DNA of 64,000 nt from Candidatus Doolittlea endobia (GTDB taxonomy: Bacteria > Pseudomonadota > Gammaproteobacteria > Enterobacterales > Enterobacteriaceae): contig NZ_LN999833.1 of NCBI RefSeq assembly GCF_900039485.1, positions 558,001 through 622,000 on the forward strand. The letters run 5' to 3'. Both the position numbers and the translations under genes were made by a program. How positions within the stretch are numbered: the stretch's first letter is position 1; each line of letters begins with the position of its first letter. Of this stretch, positions 56,682-64,000 are shown one piece after another. A model generated the notes under the pieces. That model was not told where the DNA came from. It saw only the letters and a list, made by a program, of their open reading frames with translations, and did not search any database.

Positions 56682-59276
56682 TTAGCTTTTATTTTTCATC
56701 ACCTGCCATACGCCATTAATGTGGAAAGATGTCCAACCGGTGACCTTGCCGTATTTTTCTGATACAATATATTGTTGTTTGGTTTTACGGCTAAAGCGCA
56801 CTGACGTGCTATTATCTTCGTCATCCGTAACGGGCGCATCGGCTAAATAGCGCAGCTTTTCCGGCAGCCGATCGCGGAAACGAACCAACTCAGCTACTAA
56901 CGGCGCACGGGTTTCTCGGGATTTCGGAAACGTGTTAGCGGCTAGAAATACTCCCGCCGCCCCATCGCGCAGTACAAAATAAGCATTTGACTTCTCACAC
57001 AGTAGTTCAGGCAGTGGCACTGGATCTTCTTTTAGAGGCGCAACATTTCCATTACGAAGGATTTTGCGGGTGTTCTTGCAGTTGTCGTTGGTGCAGGCCA
57101 TGTATTTACCAAAACGTCCCAACGTCAAATACATATTGGCACAGCACTTTTCACACTCTACGATCGGACCATTATAGCCTTTGATGAGAAACTCTCCCTG
57201 TTCAATATCATAGCCTTCGCATAGCGGGTTATTGCCGCATACGTGGAGTTTATGTCGACTATCGATAATATAACTGTCCATAGCTGTGCCGCATTTCCCA
57301 CAGCGACAGCGTGCGCGCAAGGCATTGGTTTCTGCATCGTCCCCTTCTAGCACGTTCAGGGTCTCTGCTTCAGATATTAAACTGATAGTATTTTTACAGC
57401 GTTCTGTCATCGGCAGCGTATAGCCAGAACAGCTGAGAAACACGCCTGTGCTAGCAGTACGAATCCCCATCTTACAGGCACAAACTGGGCAGTTGATGCT
57501 AGTTATCACCATCTGATTAGGCCGCATGCCGCCGTCTTCCGGATTTTTCTTGGCGTTTTCCAACTGTTTACTGAACTTCTGGAAGAAAGTATCTAGAACC
57601 CGTTTCCACTCTTTCTGATTAGTTTCCACCTGATCGAGGGTATCTTCCATCTTGGCAGTAAAATCGTAATTCATCAGATCGCGGAAGTTTTCTTCTAGAC
57701 GATCGGTAACGATTTCCCCTATTTTTTCCGCATACAAACGGCGGTTTTTCGCATGGACATAACCGCGATCCTGAATAGTCGAGATAATAGAAACATAGGT
57801 TGACGGCCGGCCAATCCCTCGTTTTTCTAGCTCTTTCACTAGCGAGGCTTCACTGTAGCGGGCAGGCGGTTTAGTGAAATGCTGACTAGCCAGCAATTTG
57901 ATAAGCGTGAGTGTCTGGCCGACTTCCACTTCCGATAAAGCCTGGCCTTCTTCGCTTTTGCATAGCACCGGCATGACCTTGGTCCAACCGTCAAAACGTA
58001 AGGTGCGGCCACTGGCGAGCAGCTGAAATTCACCTGTAGTGACGGTAAGCTTCGTAGAAGCATATTGTGCAGGCGCCATTTGACAAGCAATAAACTGACA
58101 CCATATGAGTTGGTAAAGTTTCTGCGCATCAGCTGCCATGTCTTTTAGTTGTTCCGCTAAAACGCTAACGTCAGAAGGACGGATAGCTTCATGTGTTTCT
58201 TGAGCAGTATTTTTATTAGCGTAGTCATTAGCCTGTTTCGGCAAGTAGGAACTGCCGAAAGATTCGCTGATGTAAGCGCGAGCCATATTAAGCGCACTCT
58301 GACTCAAGCTTGTGGAGTCAGTACGTATATATGTGATATGTCCAGCTTCATATAAGCGCTGCGCTAGGATCATAGTTTTTTTTATGCTATAGCTTAGGTT
58401 CGTGCTGGCCGCCTGTTGTAGCGTCGATGTAGTGAATGGTGCTCCTGACTTGCTGCTAGTCGATTTATTGCTACGAGCGCTGACCACATAATTCGCGTTT
58501 TCAAGCTTGTCTAGAGCCGCCTGAATTTGCTGGTAATTCACGGGCTTAAAAGGTTTCTCCTTTTGGGAAATTATCTGCATGAGCAACGGCGTTGCCTGCT
58601 CCGTTTGCAAGTCGGCATGAAGTTTCCAATACTCTTCGGGAATAAACGCTTTAATTTCCCGTTCGCGTTCTACAACAAGTCGGACCGCAACCGATTGGAC
58701 ACGTCCAGCCGATAGACCACGAGCAATTTTCTTCCACAACAACGGTGACACCATATAGCCAACAATACGATCCATGAAACGCCGCGCCTGCTGGGCATTG
58801 ACCCGATCAATATTCAGTGTACCCGGCTTCTCGAAAGCCTTGGTAATGGCATTTCGGGTGATTTCGTTGAACACAACACGGCTGAAACGTTTATTATCAC
58901 CACCAATTACTTCGCGTAGATGCCAAGCGATAGCCTCCCCTTCTCGGTCAAGATCGGTTGCGAGGTAGATTCGATCAGCTTTTCCCGCCAAAGCTTTCAA
59001 CTCGGTCACTACTTTCTCTTTATTGGGTAAAATCTCATACCGGACTTTCCAGCCATGATAAGGATCGATACCCATCCGATTGATTAATGCAAGTTGCGGG
59101 TCCAGTTTACTTGCTTTCTTTTTACTGGCATTGGTGTTCTTTTGACTTGTTGAACCGCTGATTGGCAAATCGCGGATATGGCCAGCGCTGGACTTAACCA
59201 CATAGTCTTCTCCTAAATATTTACTAATCGTTTTGGCTTTGGCTGGTGATTCAACAATAACGAGAGCTTGACCCAT
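56682..59276 (-). CDS. topA: TopA, DNA topoisomerase I
   Basis: Relaxes negative supercoils. The 864-residue protein (E. coli 865) has the TOPRIM domain ([19 protein letters not shown]; acidic triad Asp108, Asp110 and Glu112 in [10 protein letters not shown]). The active-site Tyr316 lies in [14 protein letters not shown]. Three C-terminal zinc ribbons remain, each with four cysteines ([29 protein letters not shown] and their partners), followed by the RNA-polymerase-binding tail. cysB and yciN, its E. coli neighbours, are absent. Confidence 0.97.
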   Translation of the reverse strand: MGQALVIVESPAKAKTISKYLGEDYVVKSSAGHIRDLPISGSTSQKNTNASKKKASKLDPQLALINRMGIDPYHGWKVRYEILPNKEKVVTELKALAGKADRIYLATDLDREGEAIAWHLREVIGGDNKRFSRVVFNEITRNAITKAFEKPGTLNIDRVNAQQARRFMDRIVGYMVSPLLWKKIARGLSAGRVQSVAVRLVVEREREIKAFIPEEYWKLHADLQTEQATPLLMQIISQKEKPFKPVNYQQIQAALDKLENANYVVSARSNKSTSSKSGAPFTTSTLQQAASTNLSYSIKKTMILAQRLYEAGHITYIRTDSTSLSQSALNMARAYISESFGSSYLPKQANDYANKNTAQETHEAIRPSDVSVLAEQLKDMAADAQKLYQLIWCQFIACQMAPAQYASTKLTVTTGEFQLLASGRTLRFDGWTKVMPVLCKSEEGQALSEVEVGQTLTLIKLLASQHFTKPPARYSEASLVKELEKRGIGRPSTYVSIISTIQDRGYVHAKNRRLYAEKIGEIVTDRLEENFRDLMNYDFTAKMEDTLDQVETNQKEWKRVLDTFFQKFSKQLENAKKNPEDGGMRPNQMVITSINCPVCACKMGIRTASTGVFLSCSGYTLPMTERCKNTISLISEAETLNVLEGDDAETNALRARCRCGKCGTAMDSYIIDSRHKLHVCGNNPLCEGYDIEQGEFLIKGYNGPIVECEKCCANMYLTLGRFGKYMACTNDNCKNTRKILRNGNVAPLKEDPVPLPELLCEKSNAYFVLRDGAAGVFLAANTFPKSRETRAPLVAELVRFRDRLPEKLRYLADAPVTDDEDNSTSVRFSRKTKQQYIVSEKYGKVTGWTSFHINGVWQVMKNKS

Positions 59277-59641
59277 TTACCTTTACCTGAGTTATATCTT
59301 CTACAATCAAAAGGCTTCAGCGCCAGACCATGACTGGGTGACCCTCTTCATATTGTGGTAGCGCCGCTAAAAATCAACCTCTTTTATCGCACTTTCCAAA
59401 CGGGACAGGAGAGTACTAAGTCGGTTTTTTATCAGGAAAAGTTATCTAATTTTACACGCAGCTTGCACAGACAGAGCATTAAACTTCCGATGCTGAACGA
59501 CTATTACATTAACTTGCATCGACTTCATGAGTTATGACCCGAAAATCAGTTATTTTTCAAATAATTCCCCGTGTAGTATTTGAAACCTGACTTATTACCG
59601 CTACAGCGATTAACCTACATGTTTTGAGGATAAGACAAGCG
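59277..59641. other. Gap between the divergent topA and dcd
   Basis: Both promoters must lie here. Part of module A of the dispersed repeat is seen near 59485-59510 (GATGCTGAACGACTATTACA against GATGCTGAATGGCTATTACA at 9398). No gene is recognised. Confidence 0.4.
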
Positions 59642-60241
59642 ATGAGATTGTGCGATCGTGATATTGAAATTTGGCTAGATGAAGGACGATTAGACATTGT
59701 GCCGCGCCCGCCGACGGAAAGGATTAACGGAGCGACGGTGGATGTGCGATTGGGTAATCAGTTCCGGGTCTTTAGTGGGCATACTGCAGCGTATATTGAT
59801 CTCAGTGGACCAAAAAATGAAGTGACCGCTGCGCTAGACCGAGTAATGAGTGACGAAATCCAACTGGACGAAGGTGAAGCGTTTTTTCTGCATCCTGCTG
59901 AACTAGCACTGGCTGTCACTCTGGAATCAGTTACGCTACCTAATGATCTGGTCTGCTGGCTAGATGGACGTTCTTCCCTAGCGCGCCTTGGTCTCATGGT
60001 GCATGTGACCGCACATCGGATCGATCCCGGTTGGCAGGGTAAAATCGTGTTGGAGTTTTATAATTCAGGTAAGTTGCCTCTGGCGCTCCGACCCGGTATG
60101 CTAATAGGTGCTTTGAGCTTTGAGCTACTGAGCGGTATTGCAGCCCGCCCTTATAACCGACGTACAGATGCCAAGTACTGCAATCAGCAAGGCGCCGTAG
60201 CCAGCAGAATTGCCAAGGAGTCAATCGCTAAAAACCTGTAG
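59642..60241 (+). CDS. dcd: Dcd, dCTP deaminase
   Basis: Converts dCTP to dUTP, the main source of dUMP for thymidylate. The 199-residue protein has [31 protein letters not shown], the active-site stretch [19 protein letters not shown] and [18 protein letters not shown]. The ATG at 59642 matches the E. coli start; a TTG six codons earlier extends the frame. The C-terminus has six extra residues. udk and asmA, its neighbours in E. coli, are not seen. Confidence 0.96.
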   Translation: MRLCDRDIEIWLDEGRLDIVPRPPTERINGATVDVRLGNQFRVFSGHTAAYIDLSGPKNEVTAALDRVMSDEIQLDEGEAFFLHPAELALAVTLESVTLPNDLVCWLDGRSSLARLGLMVHVTAHRIDPGWQGKIVLEFYNSGKLPLALRPGMLIGALSFELLSGIAARPYNRRTDAKYCNQQGAVASRIAKESIAKNL

Positions 60242-60296
60242 TGTTTAGTGGTGACCGAACTGACAGCTACAGTGACGCTCATAAATTCTGCTATTA

Positions 60297-60320
60297 AGCA
60301 TCCCGTGTAGACGGGATGCT
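60297..60320 (+). terminator. Hairpin after dcd
   Basis: A perfect 10-bp stem AGCATCCCGT-GTAG-ACGGGATGCT begins 56 bases after the dcd stop. It has no T run after it, so termination is uncertain. Confidence 0.4.
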
Positions 60321-60600
60321 CTAGTCAGGGGCAGAGCATATCGATGGTCGGTAAAACCGATATTGTTTCAATATATGGTAAAGAACAATAAAGATGCTCT
60401 ATTGATAATTTTAATTTTTTCTGATGTTTTGAAGCTCAGTTGGAAATCTGAGCGTCCGCTTCCTGAAAATCGCCGCGCCTCTTATAAACAATCAGCGGGT
60501 AGGCACTATTAGTTGATAGCTAGCAAATATAGTGGTCCTGAGTGAAGTGAAAGCAGGCAACTTTTAACCGCATGGTCAATTATGTTGCTTTGGTTAGATT

Positions 60601-60623
60601 ATACGCCCTTTTCAAGGGCGTAT
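60601..60623 (+). terminator. Hairpin upstream of ybeD, possible old dacA terminator
   Basis: A perfect 10-bp stem ATACGCCCTT-TTC-AAGGGCGTAT, followed by a pyrimidine-rich but not T-pure stretch. It lies where the end of dacA would be in relatives, so it may be a surviving regulatory relic. Confidence 0.4.
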
Positions 60624-60692
60624 CCGCGTTTCTATAATAACCTTTCTTAGCGGAAAGCTTGCGTCTTTCGTTACTGGTTACCGGGAGTCATG

Positions 60693-60956
60693 ATGAAAAC
60701 TACATTCAATCAATTGCTCGAAGTTCCCTGCCTTTTTACTTATAAGGTGATAGGGATTGCCCAACCGGAGTTAGTTGATCAGGTAACGGAAGTTGTGCAG
60801 CGATACGCTCATGACGATTACTGCCTTCAAGTTAAATCCAGCAATAAAGGGCGTTACTATTCCGTTTCCATTACTATTACTATTACTCACATCGAGCAGA
60901 TAGAAATACTGTATGAAGAACTGCCTAAAATCGATATTGTACGCATGGTGCTTTAA
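60693..60956 (+). CDS. ybeD: YbeD (UPF0250), function unknown
   Basis: An 87-residue protein, the same length as E. coli Ybe[36 protein letters not shown] and [14 protein letters not shown]. It has an ACT-like ferredoxin fold in the known structure; its function is unclear, though it always neighbours lipB. Two ATGs in a row occur; the second at 60693 is better spaced from GGGAG and matches the family start. lipB starts 14 bases after it. Confidence 0.93.
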   Translation: MKTTFNQLLEVPCLFTYKVIGIAQPELVDQVTEVVQRYAHDDYCLQVKSSNKGRYYSVSITITITHIEQIEILYEELPKIDIVRMVL

Positions 60957-60970
60957 TCCGGGAGGTAATT

Positions 60971-61636
60971 GTGTCAGATAGCTTGGTTGTACGCCAGCTT
61001 GGACTTCAACCTTATCAGAAAGTTTTGTTGGCGATGCGCTACTTCACAGATACGCGTAACACCGCTAGCGCTGATGAAATTTGGCTGGTACAGCACCCGC
61101 AAGTCTTTACCCAAGGTCAAACCGGTAAAATCGAACATCTATTGCATCCGAGCACTATTCCGGTGGTACAAAGCGATCGCGGTGGTCAAGTGACTTTCCA
61201 CGGTCCGGGCCAGCAAGTTATGTATGTCCTTTTGGATCTGCGTCGTCGCCAGCTTGATGTGCGCTGTCTTGTCACCCTGTTGGAACAAACAGTCGTCTCA
61301 ACCCTAGCACGCTTTTCAATTAGCGCCTACACCCGAGGCGATGCGCCGGGTGTCTACGTTGGGGCTAGTAAAATCTGCTCGCTTGGTTTACGTATCCGAA
61401 AAGGTTGCTCATTCCACGGTTTGGCGCTCAACATCGCCATGGATCTCTCGCCTTTTTTGTGTATCAATCCCTGTGGCTATACCGGTCTACGTATAACGCA
61501 AGTAAGCGATTTCTTACCCGATATCGATATCGACGATGTCTCGTCGGTATTACTTGCAGAATGTCTTCGTCTGATGAAGGTCACCTCTTGCGAGATTCAG
61601 AAATGGGATCCAGCGCATTATGCACTTGAACGGTAG
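60971..61636 (+). CDS. lipB: LipB, octanoyl transferase (GTG start)
   Basis: Moves the octanoyl group from acyl-carrier protein to lipoyl domains. In 221 residues the catalytic pair is intact: Lys134 in GASKICSLG and Cys168 in INPCGYTG. The conserved [19 protein letters not shown] is present. The start is GTG, with a strong GGGAGG six bases upstream; E. coli lipB also avoids ATG. It is followed 62 bases later by the lipA frame. LipB and LipA together mean that lipoate is made from scratch. Confidence 0.96.
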   Translation: MSDSLVVRQLGLQPYQKVLLAMRYFTDTRNTASADEIWLVQHPQVFTQGQTGKIEHLLHPSTIPVVQSDRGGQVTFHGPGQQVMYVLLDLRRRQLDVRCLVTLLEQTVVSTLARFSISAYTRGDAPGVYVGASKICSLGLRIRKGCSFHGLALNIAMDLSPFLCINPCGYTGLRITQVSDFLPDIDIDDVSSVLLAECLRLMKVTSCEIQKWDPAHYALER

Positions 61637-61773
61637 CTCAAATTTTCTGATATTTACTTAAAATTCACCTAACAAGTTAATATATCTGTTTTTCAACTGT
61701 GGGATTGGACCTGCATTATTATGAACAAATCGATACAGATGGAACGGGGGTTAAACACCGTAAGGCTAATAAA

Positions 61774-62688
61774 ATGGCTGTAATTCCTATCAAAGCCATT
61801 TCTGTGGAACGCCAAGAAATTTTGCGCAAGCCATCCTGGATAAAAATCAAATTGCCAGCCGACTCGACCCGTATTCAGAACATTAAGACGGCAATGCGTA
61901 AAAACGACCTATACTCGGTATGCGAAGAGGCCTCCTGCCCTAATTTAGGGGAATGCTTTAACCGCGGCACTGCAACCTTTATGATTTTAGGAACCATCTG
62001 CACCAGGCGTTGCCCCTTCTGCGATGTCGCGCACGGCCGTCCCATCACGCCTGATGCCAATGAGCCGGTGAAACTGGCGCAAACCATCGTTGATATGAAG
62101 TTGCGTCATGTTGTGATCACCTCTGTCGATCGCGACGACTTACGCGATGGCGGCGCTCAGCATTTCGTCGATTGTATCAGTGCTATTCGCGCCAAAAATC
62201 CTAATATCCGGATCGAGACACTAGTGCCCGACTTCCGAGGCCGTACGGATCGTGCGTTGAAAATCATTAACACCGCGCCACCAGATATTTTTAATCATAA
62301 TTTGGAAAACGTGCCACGTTTATATCGTCAAGTACGTCCCGGCGCTGATTATCATGGGTCGCTTAAGCTTCTGGAAAACTTCAAAACGGCTAATCCGCAG
62401 TTGCCGACCAAATCTGGTTTAATGGTTGGATTAGGGGAAACTAACGCCGAAATTGTTGATGTGATGCGTGACTTACGCCGTCATGGCGTCACCATGTTGA
62501 CGCTGGGTCAGTATTTGCAACCCAGCTGCCATCATTTACCTGTCAAGCGTTATGTTAGTCCGCAAGAATTTGATGAGATGAAACAAGAAGCGTTAGCGAT
62601 GCGCTTCACCCATGCTACCTGCGGACCTTTTGTACGCTCATCGTACCACGCGGATTTGCAAGCTGACGGGATAGAAATTAATATATAA
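61774..62688 (+). CDS. lipA: LipA, lipoyl synthase (native start lost by a frameshift)
   Basis: Radical-SAM enzyme that inserts two sulfurs into octanoyl groups. From the ATG at 61774 (TAAGG eight bases upstream) the protein has 304 residues. The auxiliary-cluster Cys 50, 55 and 61 ([12 protein letters not shown]) and the radical-SAM Cys 76, 80 and 83 ([10 protein letters not shown]) are intact, as is the C-terminal GPFVRSSYH serine. The family start MxKxIxMERGVK is still visible from the ATG at 61721 as [10 protein letters not shown], but it is one base out of frame. The G tract at 61745-61749 has five G where six would restore the frame. A GTG at 61699 also opens the frame, but without support. 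Confidence 0.9.
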   Translation: MAVIPIKAISVERQEILRKPSWIKIKLPADSTRIQNIKTAMRKNDLYSVCEEASCPNLGECFNRGTATFMILGTICTRRCPFCDVAHGRPITPDANEPVKLAQTIVDMKLRHVVITSVDRDDLRDGGAQHFVDCISAIRAKNPNIRIETLVPDFRGRTDRALKIINTAPPDIFNHNLENVPRLYRQVRPGADYHGSLKLLENFKTANPQLPTKSGLMVGLGETNAEIVDVMRDLRRHGVTMLTLGQYLQPSCHHLPVKRYVSPQEFDEMKQEALAMRFTHATCGPFVRSSYHADLQADGIEINI

Positions 62689-62775
62689 TCATATATCATC
62701 AAATGATTTTGTCATATATCATCAGTGATGATAGCAGGACAACGACACTACACCCACTATTACGTCGTGTCAATA

Positions 62776-62805
62776 TTGAAATATATCATCATTATAAGAT
62801 ACAAT
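62776..62805 (+). promoter_or_regulatory. Possible promoter of ribE
   Basis: TTGAAA (62776-62781) and TACAAT (62800-62805) are 18 bases apart, 38 bases before the ribE start. The region around it carries repeated ATATATCATCA units (62692-62703, 62714-62725, 62781-62791). No FMN riboswitch is recognisable. Confidence 0.4.
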
Positions 62806-62843
62806 GAGTATTATGACGTTTGGTGTAGCCAAATGAGGAAAGC

Positions 62844-63470
62844 ATGTTTACTGGAATTATTCAAGCTGCCGTGCCTATTATCGCGATTAAAGAAAAAGAG
62901 CATTTTCGCACTCATTATATTCGCCTGCCGGTAGCGCTGTTGCCGGATTTAGTCGTTGGTGCTTCAGTAGCTCATAACGGTTGTTGTCTGACGGTAACCA
63001 GCATCACAGATGACGTAGTCAGTTTCGATTTAATGGAAGAAACTCTTAAGCTGACCAATTTGGGGGTGCACACGGTTGGAGATGAAGTCAATGTAGAGCG
63101 GGCGGCAAGCTCGCAGGCGGAAATAGGTGGTCACCTAATGTCCGGACATATTATGTGTACCGCTGAACTGAGCAAAATTGTCGCATCAGAAAATAGCCGT
63201 CAGATTTGGTTCACCATAGAAGAACATACGATGATGAAATATATTTTGCATAAAGGTTATATTGGCGTCGACGGTGTCAGTCTGACGATTGGAAAAGTAT
63301 TGGGAAACCGTTTTTGCGTACATTTAATCCCTGAAACGTTAACGCGCACTACCCTCGGTAAAAAACGGCTAAGCGATATCGTTAATATCGAAATCAACCC
63401 ACAGACGCAGGCTATTATCGACACCGTGGAACGGGTATTGGCGTCGCGTCAAGCGCTTTATCAAAATTGA
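62844..63470 (+). CDS. ribE: Riboflavin synthase alpha chain
   Basis: Dismutates two lumazine molecules into riboflavin. The 208-residue protein shows the internal duplication of the family: MFTGIIQA in the first half with [14 protein letters not shown], and [15 protein letters not shown] in the second with [13 protein letters not shown]. All are close to E. coli RibC (also called RibE; 213 residues). GAGGAAAGC precedes the ATG. The C-terminal tail is slightly shorter. Riboflavin is a vitamin that symbionts often supply to hosts. Confidence 0.96.
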   Translation: MFTGIIQAAVPIIAIKEKEHFRTHYIRLPVALLPDLVVGASVAHNGCCLTVTSITDDVVSFDLMEETLKLTNLGVHTVGDEVNVERAASSQAEIGGHLMSGHIMCTAELSKIVASENSRQIWFTIEEHTMMKYILHKGYIGVDGVSLTIGKVLGNRFCVHLIPETLTRTTLGKKRLSDIVNIEINPQTQAIIDTVERVLASRQALYQN

Positions 63471-63562
63471 ATATTATGGCATGATTTTTGAATCCAACAA
63501 GTCCTTATATTGTATCGATCATCAACCATGCACAGGTAAGCTTTTAAAAATTGAGACTCCTT

Positions 63563-64000
63563 TTATAAACCGCTTAAGATCCGAACAGGATGAATATTGT
63601 TTGCACGCTGCGCTGGATACAAGCTCGCCAGCAAACTCAGTAAGAGTGCTGTTGTCAGCACGCCGATTACGTCCATCCAGTGCAACTCGGTAGGTAGAAA
63701 ATCGATAAAATAAATATCGCCGGACAATAACCGCTGTCCCAGCACTTTCTCCATTCTCTTCACAAGCGAAGTTAGATTGAACGATATCAGTATACCGATC
63801 GTCGAACCGAAAATTGTACCGGTCAAGCCAGACAGAAGGCCGTACCAAATAAAAATAGCACGGATCAGCCCATCTCTAGCTCCTAGAGTACGTAAAATCG
63901 CGATATCGACGCTTTTGTTTTTTACCGCTATCATTAACGTAGAAACGATATTGAAACAGGCGACACTTATTACTAATATAACCGCTAGATACATAATGAT
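63563..64000 (-). CDS. lolE: LolE, lipoprotein-releasing permease, C-terminal part (runs off right edge)
   Basis: The minus-strand frame is open to the window edge, so the gene starts outside. About 145 C-terminal residues are seen, with three membrane helices and the MacB/FtsX-type permease fold: [53 protein letters not shown] and ending HPVRILSGL. These match E. coli LolE better than LolC (for example the ending ARVLSGQ of LolE). With LolA in the same window, lipoprotein sorting is retained. It is convergent with ribE. Confidence 0.93.
   Translation of the reverse strand: MIMYLAVILVISVACFNIVSTLMIAVKNKSVDIAILRTLGARDGLIRAIFIWYGLLSGLTGTIFGSTIGILISFNLTSLVKRMEKVLGQRLLSGDIYFIDFLPTELHWMDVIGVLTTALLLSLLASLYPAQRANNIHPVRILSGL

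Larger units (their letters stand above)
60242..60692. other. Gap between dcd and ybeD
   Basis: dacA, which precedes ybeD in relatives, is gone. The gap contains two strong hairpins (listed separately) and the promoter of the ybeD-lipB pair. Confidence 0.4.

Noticed and set aside
62689-62791. ATATATCATCA repeats as a CRISPR-like array
   Set aside because: Units are about 11 bases, unevenly spaced, with no uniform spacers and no cas genes in the window.
62689-62843. FMN riboswitch upstream of ribE
   Set aside because: The leader is only about 150 bases, rich in ATATATCATCA repeats, and shows none of the conserved riboswitch blocks.

Overview
The window is a stretch of chromosome from a gammaproteobacterium of the order Enterobacterales. 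Almost every protein I can read is close to its Escherichia coli counterpart in length and motif layout. The genome is clearly shrinking. By my addition of the intact frames, only about 64 % of the window is coding. Long gene-free tracts lie exactly where relatives carry genes, and several operons contain recognisable dead genes (serC, yobF, folC, dedD, cvpA, purF, ftsX). This pattern fits a host-restricted, Sodalis-allied insect endosymbiont at an intermediate stage of decay. The placement is inference from gene content and state of decay. No rRNA or other decisive marker is present.

Layout. 1-0.4 kb: the 3' end of recB, with no recD after it. 0.7-5.5 kb: a minus-strand block of serS, lolA, tRNA-fMet, tRNA-Leu(GAG), secG and bamD, with large gaps where rarA, ftsK, argG and others would be expected. 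5.7-11.1 kb: rluD, a serC pseudogene, cspC with a frameshifted yobF, and recA with a complete LexA-type operator. 12.4-16.4 kb: intact accD followed by the dead remains of folC, dedD, cvpA and purF in their ancestral order. 17-26 kb: yheU, glnS, ycaR-kdsB, tadA and digH, separated by long decayed tracts. 26.3 kb: a second, probably decaying initiator tRNA. 28.35-43.3 kb: the complete thirteen-gene nuo operon (nuoA to nuoN, with nuoCD fused), by far the densest region. 43.7-52 kb: aspS, rpoH, an ftsX pseudogene, ftsY, rsmD, a DUF1820 gene and tusA. 53-64 kb: ackA-pta, topA, dcd, ybeD-lipB-lipA, ribE (riboflavin synthase) and the 3' end of lolE.

Function. What survives is translation (serS, glnS, aspS, tRNAs, rluD, rsmD, tadA, tusA), membrane and envelope assembly (secG, ftsY, bamD, lolA, lolE, kdsB, digH), energy metabolism (complex I, ackA-pta), lipoate and riboflavin synthesis, the first step of fatty-acid synthesis (accD), DNA maintenance (recB, recA, topA, dcd) and the heat-shock sigma factor. 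Dead serC, folC and purF point to lost serine/pyridoxal, folate and purine capacity, unless the functions are supplied elsewhere. The dead ftsX and missing ftsE suggest simplified cell-division control.

I found no CRISPR array, intact insertion sequence, prophage or secondary-metabolite cluster, and no convincing new multi-gene system. The points most worth a second look are a one-base deletion in a G tract at the start of lipA, the loss of the rpoH stop codon by what looks like a single base change, the degraded second initiator tRNA, an 11-bp tandem duplication in cvpA, and a family of short degenerate dispersed repeats in the gene-free tracts.
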